From: Pterobdella sp. o SKG-2022
Taxonomy: Eukaryota > Annelida > Clitellata > Hirudinida > Piscicolidae
Assembly: GCA_964035795.1 (NCBI GenBank)
Contig: OZ038322.1
Coordinates: 24,572,359 to 24,636,358 of the forward strand
Length of the DNA: 64,000 bases
Direction of reading: 5' to 3'
The notes beneath the pieces are model-generated. The model worked only from the letters and a program-made list of their open reading frames with translations, ran no database searches and was not told where the DNA came from. Of this stretch, positions 1 to 13,200 are shown one piece after another. Made by a program: the position numbers and the translations under genes. Positions within the stretch are counted from its first letter, which is position 1. Each line of letters begins with the position of its first letter.

Positions 1-331
1 TGTAAGGTCACTTGACAATGTGATCTTGACTTACGAGAAACTTCGTGTCTGATTTTAAGAAATACTTTGTGTTTGTTGACCTTACAATTTGAGGTTATTC
101 TACGTCATCGAGTAATCATATAAGTCGAGCATTATGTCTTTCATGTTTGGGGCTCGGGTTGCACAATCGATAGGTTTCACAGATTAAACTTATAAAAAAA
201 ATATAAAATGAAAAAACAAAATTCAAATTATTCCCATTTATATAGCGCCAAAATTGATCTAATAAGCTTTGTAACTTACTGAAATAAATAATAAAAATTT
301 AACAATAAAAATAAAACGGTTTCATTACCAG

Positions 332-505
332 GGCGACAACAACCAATCAGCTAGCTTGTTTACGGGGGAAGAAGAGTTGTTTGCGTTTGAGAGGATAATG
401 TCTCGAATGATGGATATGAGGTCTGCCAATTATTGGACGCTGGAGAACCCCTACGAGGAAGTGGAGGGAGGCAAGTTGGAAAAGAAGAAGAAAAAAAATA
501 AATAG
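332..505 (+). CDS. Terminal coding exon of an unidentified gene
   Basis: An acceptor (TTACCAG) precedes an open frame of 57 codons that ends in TAG at 503-505. The peptide begins GDNNQSASLF, has a helical, Met/Arg-rich middle (ERIMSRMMDMRSANYW) and closes with a lysine run. A basic Lys-rich end and charged helix are all that can be read; I do not recognise the family. The remainder of the gene would lie to the left of the window. The acceptor lacks a strong pyrimidine tract, so this could also be chance, but composition is clearly richer in G and C than the flanks. Confidence 0.4.
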   Translation, partial: GDNNQSASLFTGEEELFAFERIMSRMMDMRSANYWTLENPYEEVEGGKLEKKKKKNK

Positions 506-2347
506 AATCCTAACCAGTGGTAGGGTTTGAGGTTTTCAAAGATTGGTTTAGTGTAATATAGTGAGACGTAATAACTTGATCATTTCAATTTTGTATTTAT
601 TTAACATATTTAACATTTTCATCTCAAAATAGCGTGTAATTTATTGAAGCCAACGAATAACGATGGGTGTAATGGACATCGGATACTTTTGAATCGGTAT
701 TTGTGCTGATGCACCACGGAATCAGCATTTGTGCTCATGCACCAGAGATACTCAAGACATCTGCCGTCTCCAGATTTTATTCATTGCAAATCTCTTCATT
801 TTTTATACTATGTTGTTTGCATCTGGTTTCTTCTCTCTGAACTATTGAAGTAATTAGGGCCACCTAATAAGTGGACTTATGATCTTTGTGTCATACAGGT
901 TGTCCAAGTCTTTATCATTTTCATTCGTGTTCTCAAAAAAGGTGGTTTTCACGTCAACTAGAGACATGCCTGTTTCGTCTGTTTTTGCTACCGTTTCAGC
1001 TGGTAGGTTTTGTGTTAAGACCAGTGCTTGGTTGTAGTACAATGAAAAATAGTATGGATCTTAGTTTGCCAAGTGCTCGGCATTTTCTACATTTCAATTT
1101 GCTTATCTTATTTACTATAGTAAATAGTTTGAGTTTTTTTAAATTTTGGCGTGATGGTGAATTGGTTATACAACTTTTTTGGTTAAAGCCTCGGCCAACT
1201 TTTTTTTACTTATTCATGAGAGTGGCTTTTGTGGTCATGTCCTGAGGGTTGTTTTTTTTTCTAAACTCCCTACCAATGGCGTGATGGATCTTTACATTCA
1301 TAACTTCAGTTTAGAAATACAAGGTTTTGTTTATGGTGCAGACTTGTACTAACGTTGTGTAAGCAAAAAAGCTTGGCACTGATTTGAAACGAAGGTTTAG
1401 TGTTCATCAAATTATTTTTTGTTTTTCAAGTCCTCCACACGTGAGATTTCATCGCCTTTGTTAATTGTACTTGAGTTAAATTTATATTGATTTGACAAAC
1501 AAGTGTACCTCTGCCAACTCAGATTGTAATTAACATGTTGTTAATACACGAATTTTCGCTGTCAAGTCAAAAACTTTATGCATTGATCACTTGCAAAGCA
1601 CTCTTCAGTGTTATCACATTGTTCGATACTTTAATCACATTGTAATGTTGTCTGTAATATTTTCTGCATACTCAAACATTTAATACTCCAGAGTAATAAT
1701 TTGGCTTCTACTTCGAACCTTTCGGGTTACATGAATGCACTCAGTTTTAATATTAGTTAACATCTATCATCATTTATATGAAAGTTTCAATGTAATTTTT
1801 AAATTCTTTTTTTGTAAAAATTTAATTTTTTAAATCACCAGTGGTAGGTACTCGTATTATACATTTCGGATCATGCGATTCAATAAATATCCTTCAATCA
1901 TTGGTGTACTTTCAGATTTTTTAAATATCACAAAACCCTCAATGTTCTATGCAAATTCGATTGATCTTTTAATCCTTGAGTTCGTCACTATCAAAATGCA
2001 TAGAAGAGCATTTGCATGCTGCTCAAATCACACGCAAAGGTAAGGCTTTCGAAATCTTAAATAACTTCGCTTGACAATGTCGGCATTGTGTCAATCGGTG
2101 TTCAAATCACAACACACCAGGCATAATTTTTTGGCACTTGATGTGGTTATTATTTCTGATAGATTTGCATGTGTTTATTAAAAAACAACTTAAATGACCA
2201 ACTCGAACATGCACTTGGCATGCAGATGTAATAGATTTTGTTTGAAATTACATCTAGTCACAATTTTCAAAGATTTTCATTTGAGATGAACTGTTTTGAT
2301 AAATATAAATCGATAAACATTTTATAAAACTCCGCCTGGCAACCCTT
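506..2347. other. Non-coding stretch between gene 1 and the hnRNP gene
   Basis: AT-rich sequence with no exon I can support. Open frames at 854-1042 (-) and 886-1245 (+) overlap each other, lack splice context and match no family I know. A reverse-strand AATAAA at 2174-2179 suits the 3' end of the hnRNP gene. Confidence 0.5.
2174..2179 (-). terminator. Candidate poly(A) signal of the hnRNP H/F gene
   Basis: AATAAA on the minus strand, about 170 bases beyond the TGA stop at 2348-2350. No cleavage site evidence is available. Confidence 0.45.
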
Positions 2348-5300
2348 TCAACGTCTTCCACTGTTGCAATACAGCTCAATATATCGAGATTCTGTTGAAT
2401 GTTGAGCGCAACTGAGTATTTAAATCATACGAGCACACACCCGCAAACAAGGTCACAAAATGGATCAAAGGAACCAACCGATCCTTTCTCTGTCCTTTCT
2501 CATAGCCTCCTTGACATCGTCATCAGTGGCAAAATCCACATTGGCATTGCCAGTCCTGGGTCATTTATCAACTAGTATGAAGCATCATTTCGCCACAAGC
2601 ACAAATTTTTTATATTGCTCCAGCAAAGATTGCAATGATAATAATGAAGTCACCTCATTCCATTCAAATGCTCTTCTATGTTCACATCAACTGGCAAGAT
2701 GGGACTGAAGAACTGAAGGCATATTTAATTATTTCAATAACTTCAAAAGCACGGAAAAAAGCCCATTTAAAAATGGTTTTTTTAATGATTAATAAGTAAA
2801 TAAATAAGAAGGAAGGTACATCAATGATTTGGTCCTTGTGCACAGAGTATGGCAGCCCTCGCATGTGAATGGAATGGCCTGGTGGCACCATTATCAATCA
2901 TATCATGACACAACTCATCACATATTATCTTGATTTTGCATTTCAAAAACTATACAAAAATATCATCATAACAAATGATGCATACTCAAGGATGCCATCA
3001 ATCATCATTAGTATAAGCAATCAGTCAATATTTTAAAGCACCTTTGCCCTTCAACAGGGATAGAAATTTTTCAAGATATACCCAAGCAAAAACCAACCAG
3101 TCTTGGATTTGAAATGCTGCACAGGCCCTCGAGGTCTGGAACTCTTTGAGGGGCCGTCATAAGGACGAGGTGAGTAACGGGAATTGTGTGGGGGAGATCG
3201 ACGATCATAAGGTCTTGAGTATCTGTCACTTTCCCTGCCTGCATGCCAATTGATGATGCGTGACTAAAGACCAACACACTAAAACATTTCAAGGCAATAA
3301 AAACTCTTTCAACAAATGAATATTTCCAAAAAATACATTAATAAAATGAACAATACTTATATATATGAGTAAATAATTATTCTTTGAAAAAATTCAGCAA
3401 ACCCCTGAAAGGACCAAATCTGGACTCATCCCTTGAATACCTGCCATCAAAAGAGCCCCCAAACGACCTCTCTGACAACATTGAAAGAAAATTATTCCTG
3501 GGATCAATGGTTTGTTGGATGGGTGGGTGCTGTTGGCTGTACAGAGAACTCCTAGGATACATTTCACGAAGGTCACTACGATATACTTCTATGTATCTGT
3601 CAATGTGGTCATGTGTGAGTTAATGAATATGATTGGTCCTGAATGATCTGATAAAGAAGCTATTCTTGGCGAGGATAGATGATGCATTGAAATGATATAT
3701 GGCTAGATGGACTATTATTGTGGATGTTAATGGCTTGTATTACAATGGCATTAAGATGAAGGTGATTGAATGATTGCCAGAGCAAACACTTGAGAGAAAA
3801 ACAACATCAACCACACCTTACCATGTACCTTCACCAGAAATTGTTGAAAGGTATAAAAGATGGAGTGGTTGAAAGAAGGACGTTTGTTATACATACATAC
3901 AATAATATATATATCTCTGAATAAAAACATATAATAGACAAATATTAACTGAATTTGGTATATTGGTGTGAATATCATATGTGAAGATGGTAATTGAATT
4001 TTCAGTTTGAACACAAAAAAGATGAAACTGAGACTCACAATTTAAAAAAAAAAACTATAAAACTGAGCACAATAAACATCACATGAAATAGTAGGAAAAT
4101 AAAATAAAAAGAAAGAGGAGAGGAGTGAAGTAGAGTTGAGGGCACCTGTGTTTAATCCTCTGTTTGTGTTTCCTTAAAGCCACCTCAACAGCTCGTGAAG
4201 AAGTAAAGTGCACGAAGCCTTCTCCACATATTCGGCCCCTCTCGTCCAAAACTATCAATATACCATTATTCTCTATCTCCAACCCTGACCAGTGGATTAG
4301 TTGTTGATAGTAATACCATCATCATCATATCACCTCACCAACCATACCGTTGTGTCATAATGATGACGTTAGTTATGATTGATTACAGACATTTTAGAGA
4401 TATACAATGTGTCTATTTTTTTTGCGTTATGTCAATGTATTGCAAAATTAAGGTATGACAATTTTATAAAGCATTTTAAATTCCAAAAGCATTTAGTTTA
4501 GATGAACTAATAACATCAGCTACATTCATTTACTGTACTTTGTGAATGTGCAAAAGTGTGCTTGAAAATGATGTAAGGGCCAACCTTCAAAGAACTCCTT
4601 GATGTCATCAGTGGTGCAGTTGAAAGGCAGTCCTTTCAAGCAGACCACAGCATTTACTGGGTCCCTGCGGGCAGATTTGGGGCTATTTGAACTGTGCTTC
4701 ATTAATATATACTCATAACTAATCAAATTCTATTTTTTTTTCATTGAATGAGGCTTGCTATGAAAGGAATGTTTACAAGGTTCATGGCAACTAGATGCCT
4801 TTCTGAACCATAACTTATCATAAGCAAATTGAAGAGGTCTGTGATTGGAGTGTCATGAAACTGATGAATTACTGAACCTTCTAGGCTTCCATCTTTCAGT
4901 CATGCGCCTCCTGTCCTGCTCAGAAATTCTTCGCACTGTTTATGCATATAATTTAATATTGGTGAGTATTGTTGGTTGTCATGATGATATAAAGATTCAA
5001 TTCCATTTTAAATTATTTTTTTAATGAAAATTTGTTTAGTTTTCAAGAAGCATAGTATGTTAATAGTAATTTTGCAGTTATCAAAATATGCTGACGAGTT
5101 ATGATAAGGTCAAGCTCATCAAAACTTAAGTTAAATAAAATTTTTTTTCACATTTTCTTTTAAAAAAATTTCTCATAAATCAAGTATAATTGATAGATTA
5201 ATAAAAGAACTATCTAAAATTTTATGAATTTACCAATAGTTTAAGGAAAAGACCTATAATAGTAAAAAATAGCCAAAGCAACATGATAAAACTCAACCTT

Positions 5301-6151
5301 CAATGTATCTTGACCCCATATGTTCCTTATGTCTTTCTTTGGCTAATATTAAATCCTCATATGATTTCAACTCTACAAAAGCTATACCATTAGGTCTTTG
5401 GTTAGCTCCCACTGCTAACTCAATGCCTTTCAAGCCATTGAGAATTTCACAACCTGTTGTATGAGTGATGCTTGAAGTTATGATTAAAAATTCATAACTT
5501 TAAAAATGAAAAAACAAAAATGATTTTGAGCAAACTATTTTGAAGTTGAATTTTAACTCCACCCTTTAAAAAAAGTAATTTCTCAAAGGAAAGTGAAAGA
5601 GTAACAGATATGTTTGAATTTTAAACAAACAAATTTGAATATAAAAATCAAATATAAATAAAGATACCTTTCAGAAACTCCTTGACGTCATTCTCATCGG
5701 AAGAGTAAGGGAGACCGCAAAGTGAAACCATGAACGGAGGATTCTGATCCTCTTCCTCCTTCGAGTCATCTCTGTGGTTTTACATATCTTATGATCTCTT
5801 TTATGTCGAATAAATTTTTTCGAATTATGAATTTGGTTCATTATAAAATTGATATATTTTTAAACATTATATCATATATAAAAGATGTAACAGCCATCTA
5901 AATTCACCTGGTCACGATATCACAACATCGAATAAATTTACCAACTTGAATTTTATATAGTCTGTCTTGGAACTATCTTTTTCCGCTCTTAATCTTCTAT
6001 GAGATCTCTCTTCATTGTCGCTGTAGTTTGCTTCGTCTGAAGTGTGTGATAAATATTCGAAAGACGTGAGCACGATGAAATAAAATTCATACAAAGATGC
6101 AAAAAAAAAAGAAATACTTTTTATACAACCTTCAAACTTGTCTTTTGTCAT
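2348..6151 (-). CDS. HNRNPH/F-like: hnRNP H/F family RNA-binding protein, complete
   Basis: Thirteen exons join in frame on the minus strand: 6130-6151, 5946-6036, 5668-5771, 5298-5453, 4878-4935, 4585-4691, 4146-4284, 3403-3596, 3098-3238, 2820-2878, 2654-2712, 2479-2555, 2348-2391. The 1251 coding bases give 416 aa, close to vertebrate hnRNP F/H length. Three quasi-RRMs are visible: about residues 45-125 (VSLCGLPYSS, GIAFVELKS), 150-228 (AVVCLKGLPFN, GEGFVHFTSS, KHKQRIKHRYIE) and 338-414 (HSIHMRGLPY, FFSPILPVDV, GNANVDFAT, RYIELY). Between RRM2 and RRM3 lies an Arg/Ser/Tyr/Pro-rich linker. In the family these domains bind G-tracts and control splicing and polyadenylation in the nucleus. The protein stops right after RRM3 (CNSGRR), so the glycine-rich tail of vertebrate members is absent. 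The ATG at 6151 gives an acidic N-terminus (MTKDKFEDEANYSDNEERS). Eight of its 12 introns begin GTT. Confidence 0.92.
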
Positions 6152-6390
6152 AATTTTAACTTAGGTCGCATAAACCGTCTACAAAAAGCTTACAGGAGAA
6201 TAAGCGACAAAATGGCTGCCAAAAACATTCATTTCACAAATGCTGGAAAACAATTTTGAAATAAAATTAACTTATTTATAAGCTTTTGACATAAATTAAA
6301 ATCAATTTCTATTTAAAATTCAAATTTTTTTAACTTTCTAAATTTTAACAAAAAATTTTCAATGATTAATCAATGATTCTCCTAATGTAA

Positions 6391-6494
6391 TGTAATGTAA
6401 TGCGTTATTTATAAAGCGCTTTTCCTTATAGATCAAAGCGCTTGCTACAAATTTAATGTAGCGAAAACACGCTGTGGAACAGGTGCTAATTGTC
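6391..6494 (-). mobile_element. SINE body, copy 1 (head missing)
   Basis: About 100 bases match 61174-61278 with a single substitution noticed. The shared block contains an inverted pair (AAGCGCTTT / AAAGCGCTT) that can fold into a hairpin. This copy ends where the tRNA-like head begins in the other copy, so it looks 5'-truncated. Orientation is inferred from the complete copy. Confidence 0.75.
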
Positions 6495-7215
6495 CTAAAA
6501 GTGTTTATATTTGAATATTTGTGTTTGGCTCGAAGAATTAAAATATGATTCTGTTCTAAAGTTATTTTCAATTAGTACATCGTGAGATGTATTGAGTTTT
6601 CGAATCTCTTTCAAAATCTCTTTTCAAACATAACGAGTTTCCATCGTTTTTTTCATATGAAATTTTCTTTCCATTCACCAACTGTTCTATATAACTTTTT
6701 CTGGACTTTACTTTTTGGTAATCCATCGTAAGATCTTCACAACATCAGGCTGCCGTCAAGCTTATTTTTGCCTTGAAAAAACAAGTTCTTGCAAATCTGC
6801 TTTCTACGACTAAGATGTGGCAGACATCTTATCATATCTTTAGTATGATGAGATGCTGTTTGATGAAAACTATTTACCTTTCATAATAGGTCCAAAATGG
6901 TTTTTTACAACTTTTTTAGGGCGCGGTTAGATGATCTATATAAAAAAGCAGATTTCACTTCAGTTCTAGAAACATTATATGTTCATCTTTAAATAAGAAT
7001 TTTTTCGAGCTTTAGTTGGTTCAGAGTTTTATAACCTTTTCAGCTTGGATGTTAATGTCATTTTCAGATTCGTCTAGTAAGTATCTAAATGTATTAAAAC
7101 TTTCAATAATGTTGTCACTGATTGATTTCGACATGTGTTTAAAAAACTGCTTCATTCCTTTTTCATTTTAAATCTTCGAGCCTAACATCAATATTTTAAT
7201 AAAAACAAATTTCAA

Positions 7216-7300
7216 AGTTTATTTTATTCTACGAAACTTTTCGTAAGATAGACTTACATTATCAAGTATTACGAAAAAGCTTCGTGGAATAAAATAAACT
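7216..7300. repeat. Foldback (MITE-like) element, copy 1
   Basis: Terminal inverted repeats of about 20 bases (AGTTTATTTTATTCTACGAA and its near-complement at 7281-7300) flank a shorter inner palindrome (GTAAG..CTTAC). A related element occurs at 60082-60150 in the opposite sense, and a half copy at 39387-39412. No coding capacity; consistent with a non-autonomous foldback transposon or a structured repeat. Confidence 0.7.
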
Positions 7301-10292
7301 CCAAAAAGTGTTTCCGTTTTCAGTGTTTTGGAATTGAGAACTATCTACAGATCTTGGAAGTAAATTTCTTAATCTTTAATCAATTGGAGTGTGCTTTTCT
7401 TCAACACACTCTGCGTCAATATATAATTTTATTTGCAAGAAGTGATCTATACTAAGTGAAATATGAATGAAAATCCTTATACATGTCTAAAGACGTTCTC
7501 ACATAAACGCCACAATGAAGAATAGACTACCCCGCCTGCATTTGCAAATAATTGGTTTCTTCGTCTGGGAATCGTACTCTTGATTTGTATCACAATAACG
7601 TACCATGGTTTTGTATTGAAAAAGAAAAATAGGCTTGCAATTTTGGTAGCTGGGGTTTCCAGTGTTTTTTAGGGTAGCGGGGGAGCAGGTTTGGTTTGTA
7701 AGGAGGCTCTCCATGTGGTTACACTTTTGTTTAGATGCATCGATTGGTAATCTTGATTGATGGCATTTAATTTAAAACTATTTGAAAAGTTCTTTCAAAC
7801 AAAATTTTTTAATATTTTTGATCGACTTGAATATTAATTGTTTTAATACTAATATTACGCACTGGATTGGCAGTTGCACTTGTGTTGTTCAAATAAAAGT
7901 TATATTGAGTTTTAAAATTCTTTGCTTTCAAAGTATTTAGTTTATTAATCATTTCCGTTAAATTTTTGTCCCAAGAAAACATACAGTTATCAATTCTATA
8001 GAAGTGTCTTGCTCTATTTCATTTGAAAGTTTTGAAATAAAAATTTATAAGTGAATTTATATAACACCAAAAATTCTAGACCAAATGCATCATTTTCCGC
8101 ATAATTCAGTGGCTCCAGAGAACGATGCAGTGTCAAATGTTTTGCGCATACTTCAGATTTGTTTGACTTCTTGTACTGTATGTCACCCACCTTTCTAATA
8201 AATTAAATAACTTTGTATAACTAAATAAATAAACTGATAAGCAATAAATTGAAAATATTCTCGACTGAGTACGCAATCTTTTGGCGCCATTTAAGTTTCT
8301 GTAGAGGACACTTGTGAATTTTATCATGCGATCTCACAAAAGACCACTGTTTTATCGACACAAGTAGCAGGTACTTAGACACTCTTGAATGGTGGACTGC
8401 TAGAGGGAGAGGAAGGTCTTTGATCATTAAAAAAGCTGAACCTGTGAAAATATTTCAATAAAGTTCAAAATTACTTTCATTAGACACGTATTTTTATAAA
8501 GAATTTCAAGAATTCTACTTGAAAGTTTCATGCAAAACTTTTGTAAGATTACCAAAAAATTTTTTAATTTATTTGAAACTTTTAATGAAACTCTAATTAG
8601 GAATATTTAAGGCATGAATATGCCGTCAATGATTCATATCCCTAAATAAATTCTAAAAAAACTGAAGTTATGTGGTTTCACTCGACACGAAAGAATGCTA
8701 CCAAAAGAGTAAACAAGGGACCAATTTTTTAATGAACTGATGACTTTTTCAATTTTGTTAATTTATATTAGATACATAATATTTTATCTTAGGGATATCC
8801 GTTAATATTTCATTTTTCAGTACATTTGATCGGTATATATATAGGCATTTTTGACAAATGATCAGTTTAAAAGCCTTTTGATTAAAAATAGTAGAAAAAA
8901 TTTTAAAATAATCTTTTTGTACTAGAACAAAGCCTTGAATATATGCCAAATACTTGAAGTCTTATTTTAGTAACTTTTCAAGGGAATTCGAAGCATTCTG
9001 AGAAAGCACCAACATTGGTAATATCCAGAGCCTCTCTTATCGCACTAGTTGTTATGGGAGAAGCCAAACAAAACTTACAATTATAGAACATTTTGGTCCA
9101 AAAATAGTTTGCGTTTGATAATCATTAAATAATTCAAATTATCCGGATGATTTGAAACACAAATAAAAACAAACTATAAATACATCACTGAATGTTATAT
9201 TCTCAAATGGTTATAAATGCATGTGAATTAATCATGGGAAAAAATTTATAATGCAAACAGATGTTATCAGTTTTCTTGTATTCTTATCAAAACACCCACT
9301 CAGCTTGAAACTCTGTCAATGAAAGCATCAAACAAATCGATGGTATTTAGGCATTCCTTTTGTTGTGTTCCACTATCAGTTCGTGTGCAATTCTCATTTT
9401 CCCCAAATGAGTTTATTTTCATAGTAAACTACAAACTCATTCAAGAATGTATTTTATTGTATCTGATAATTAAAATGTTTCAATTTATCTCAAAAGACTT
9501 TTTTGAAAACATTAAGAGTCGTGCAAGTATTTGGAAAATGGTGAAAAATTGTTTACATACTTGCGTTTGTGGCACGAGTAGTAGAGATATTTTAAATTCA
9601 TTAAAGTCACGTTCAGTAGTCATTACCTAAATGGTTTTTTGACTTGTTCTATATCTTGACTTACCACTAAGCTTTCAACTTTTAGCATTTGCAATCTGGC
9701 TTTTAATACAATATGTATGGCAACATAAATTAAAAGGATATACAATTTTAATGAAAAATATTAAGTGTACTATCCTTGTTAAGCGTTTCCGGCATTCATG
9801 TATGATAAGATTTGAAAAGATTTTCTGAAATATTTTGTTTGGTTATGTTAAAAATCACTCAAGTTATATTTTAAAATGGAATTCCAAAGTAACTTTTTTC
9901 TCTGAAGTAGCTAATAGACTTTTGAAATTCTTCATATGTATAATGACTATTTGTAGGATAATATTGCAGTGTAGAAGTTCATGTATGCATATATGCACTA
10001 TTGTTGGCATGCACATATATAGGGGCTGTGTGTATAAATGCCAGTGATTTGGCTTGTTTGAATGAAGTGTCTTTTGAATCTGTTTTGTTTTAATGTTGGT
10101 TAAGTAAACTTCACAATATTTAAATGATAATTGATAGCTTTTTAAAAATATTTGCTTGTAAAGATCATATTTGACAAATACACAGAATAATATAAATTAT
10201 TTGATCTCAAACCAACTTAAAATGATTGTTGAAAACAATTTGAACACTTAGAGAGTAACATAATCGTGGTAAACTCACAAAAAGTCTTCAAA

Positions 10293-13200
10293 ATGCGATT
10301 GAAAAAAATCAATCTGAGCACCCAGATACACTTAGGCACACTCATCACCAGCCTTCTCACCTACATCTTCACAGCAACAAGCTTCAACACAAACGTCCTT
10401 ATACAAGCTTCATTATGCGGTAAATGTGACAGATCGAAATGTCAAACAGTAGAGAACTGCCCTGGAGATGTGGTGTTGGACCATTGTCGATGTTGCTCGC
10501 AGTGCGCCAAGAGTGAAGGCGAAAAGTGTGGAGGGCAATTGTTTGACGAGTGCTCGAGAGGGTTGGTTTGCGTCATATCACCCAAGAAAGGAGACCCTGT
10601 CACAGGAAATGAAATCGGATCTTGTACAAGTTTGTGTCTGTCGTTTCTTTACCATTTGTTTATCATTATGTTATACGATGTATTCAAAAATAATGCTTAA
10701 ATATGTGAACCACTTCAGAATAGGGTTTGGATGTGCGCATTATCCATGTTCATTTGTTGTGTTGATTGTTAAATTCAAAAGTTTTGGAATCTTGTTTCAT
10801 AGGTTATTCACACAAAGAATTGAGTTAAAATTTTTAAATGGTTTATCATTTTTAATATATGTCAGTTATAAAGAAAATATTGAAGTTTAAATTGAAAACT
10901 AATCAAAATTCAAAAATTTTTACATAATGAAATTCAAAAATTAATTACACCCACTTGAGTTATGCGTATGTTCATATTGATCTTCTCCTAATGTGCAAGT
11001 TTTCACAAACTTTTTAAACATATTTCATTGACCTAGAACGACTGTCGTTAGCAACTTTTAAGACATAATTTCAAGTAACATAACTCACTTTATTCAAAAA
11101 TTATCCATTTAGTATGGGTTTTTAGAAAATTAATTCTCATAATTTATATAAACTCAGTGAGGAACAGAGATTTGTATTGTAGTGCATGGTATTTAACTTT
11201 TTGAAGACATCTCCATATATTGGCAGTTATTAATTTCAAAAAATTTTCACGCCTTTGTGGCCAATGGAATCCAGATTTTTTATTTAAAAGCCAATTTCTT
11301 TTTTAAAAATTAATTTATTTGAGCCTAATTTGTAAGACTGGGTTTGGTAATGTTTATTGAAATGGACGGATGCTAGCCATAAGGAAGGTGAAATCCACTT
11401 GAAAGCTAGGTGTACAGCTAAACAAACTTTAAGTGTATTAGCCAAACAAAATAGAAGGAAACTTCAATGGTGAGGATGTTGGATTTGATGTAAAAAATAT
11501 ATTTATAAATAATTATTATTCAAATACTTATAAAATCATTCTATTAATAAATTTATGCAAGAATTTAATGAAAAAAGCAGCATATTACTTTAGAAAGTTG
11601 ATATGTTTGTTAAGATCTCAATACAGTGACTAATATAATCAATAAGAGTGAATATAATCAATACATGTATAAATATATCAAAACAGCATCAAATATAATA
11701 AAAATGGTATTTAATTTAATCAACATATCAGCTAAAATCAACTCATAAAAATTAAAAAGAATTCATAAAAGCCAGACAAATTTTTTTGAAAGATCAATAA
11801 ACATACTTAAATAGTTAATTATATACAGCAATATGCACAAGGGGCTTGAGACAACGGTAACAAGCGCACGTTATCACGCAAACTAATTATCCAGCCGTCA
11901 AAGTCAACTCTAATAAACTCCTATAGAAATATCACATACTTGAGTGAAAATGCATGGCACCACCATTCCAAACTCAATTACCTCTGCAAAGTTCTGGGAG
12001 GATTTTATATGAACACACAAACTCCAAATATAACAGCATAACATACCCTTCATAGAGCTTCCATCTTAATTTCTGTACTTAAATATATTCCTAAATGAGA
12101 AATACAGCGCATGTAAACGAAGGAGGAATGGCTTAATGAAAGCAGGTTTGAGCCATATAAGAAACTCGTGTTATAGTAAGCTGCTCCATTTTTACTCAGC
12201 ATTTGGAGTTTAGAAGTAGCTTTGATGTAGTATTGTTACTTGTTGCTTTTGAAAAATGAGTTCCTTAAATATTTTTCAATTTAAATGTTGAAATATAAAA
12301 ATATAATAGGATCATATAGAATATGGATATTAATAGAATTTATTTTTAATTAAAATAGTTATTGCTTTAATAATTTCTAAAAAATTTGTTTATTCTTTAT
12401 CATACATCCTTCGAGATGTTTTTAGAAGATTTGCGCACGATAAAATCATCGCTTGAACTATTTTTGAAATAAAACGCAACTAAACTCTTTCGTGTTTATT
12501 TACAAAAGAACATTACAGTAATGTCGACGTGTTTCTAATAAGATAACATATGAGAAAAAGATGGATATAAATAACAGAAGGTGCTGTTCAACTAAAGCAT
12601 AACAATTCAATATTTATTATGACTGCACCAAACTAAAGAGGTTTCTGGACCACGTGTCAAAAAATTGTCCAATAAAAAACGACTAAAAAAGTATTTATGT
12701 TGCAATAATGTGGCGTGATGTAATGAATGAAAAGTTCAGTTTAATCTGTTTACAAGAATGAGCACTGGTGACGTTTCAGGAGATGGATCACATGCCTTGT
12801 TGTTTGCGCAGTCATAAATGAAGGAAGACCCCTTTTCGACACTAGTTTATGAGGGTTATTTATGCACAATTCACAAAACCTTGTCATTTGTAACGCTTTC
12901 CGGCTTATTATGAGTGAAGAGGGAATGGGAATTATTATTTAAATTTTTAGTTTTTCATAAAAAGTTCGTATAATTGTGGTTCCAATCAAAACAGGCTTTA
13001 ATTTCTCACATAGATGAATTATATTATATAAATAGGCGTACACATTTAATTTCATTAAATAATATTTTTAAACTTTTTCATTACTATAAAATCTATTTTG
13101 AATAAAAATGCATTTAACTAATAAAAAGAACAGAAAAATTCGATGGTTTTGACCACTTTCCGTTAACACATGAATCTCTTATATAGTAATATATTATAAA

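Larger units (their letters stand above)
6152..10292. other. Intergenic region between divergent hnRNP and CRIM1 genes
   Basis: About 4.1 kb separating two divergently transcribed genes, so both promoters should lie here. It contains a SINE body (6391-6494) and a foldback repeat (7216-7300). The stretch 7520-7700 is richer in G and C than its surroundings and is open on the minus strand, but I could not tie it to a gene. Nothing else supportable was seen. Confidence 0.5.

Noticed and set aside
886..1245. Plus-strand frame of 119 aa, Phe/Leu-rich, and a minus-strand frame at 854-1042 with a phrase vaguely like copia integrase/reverse transcriptase (VDVKTTF)
   Set aside because: One short motif in low-complexity AT-rich sequence is not enough; no other retroelement blocks or long terminal repeats are nearby.
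5906..5911. CAG/GTGAAT as donor of the second hnRNP exon
   Set aside because: The frame meets a stop before it; the donor GTTGGT after 5946 keeps the frame into the next exon.
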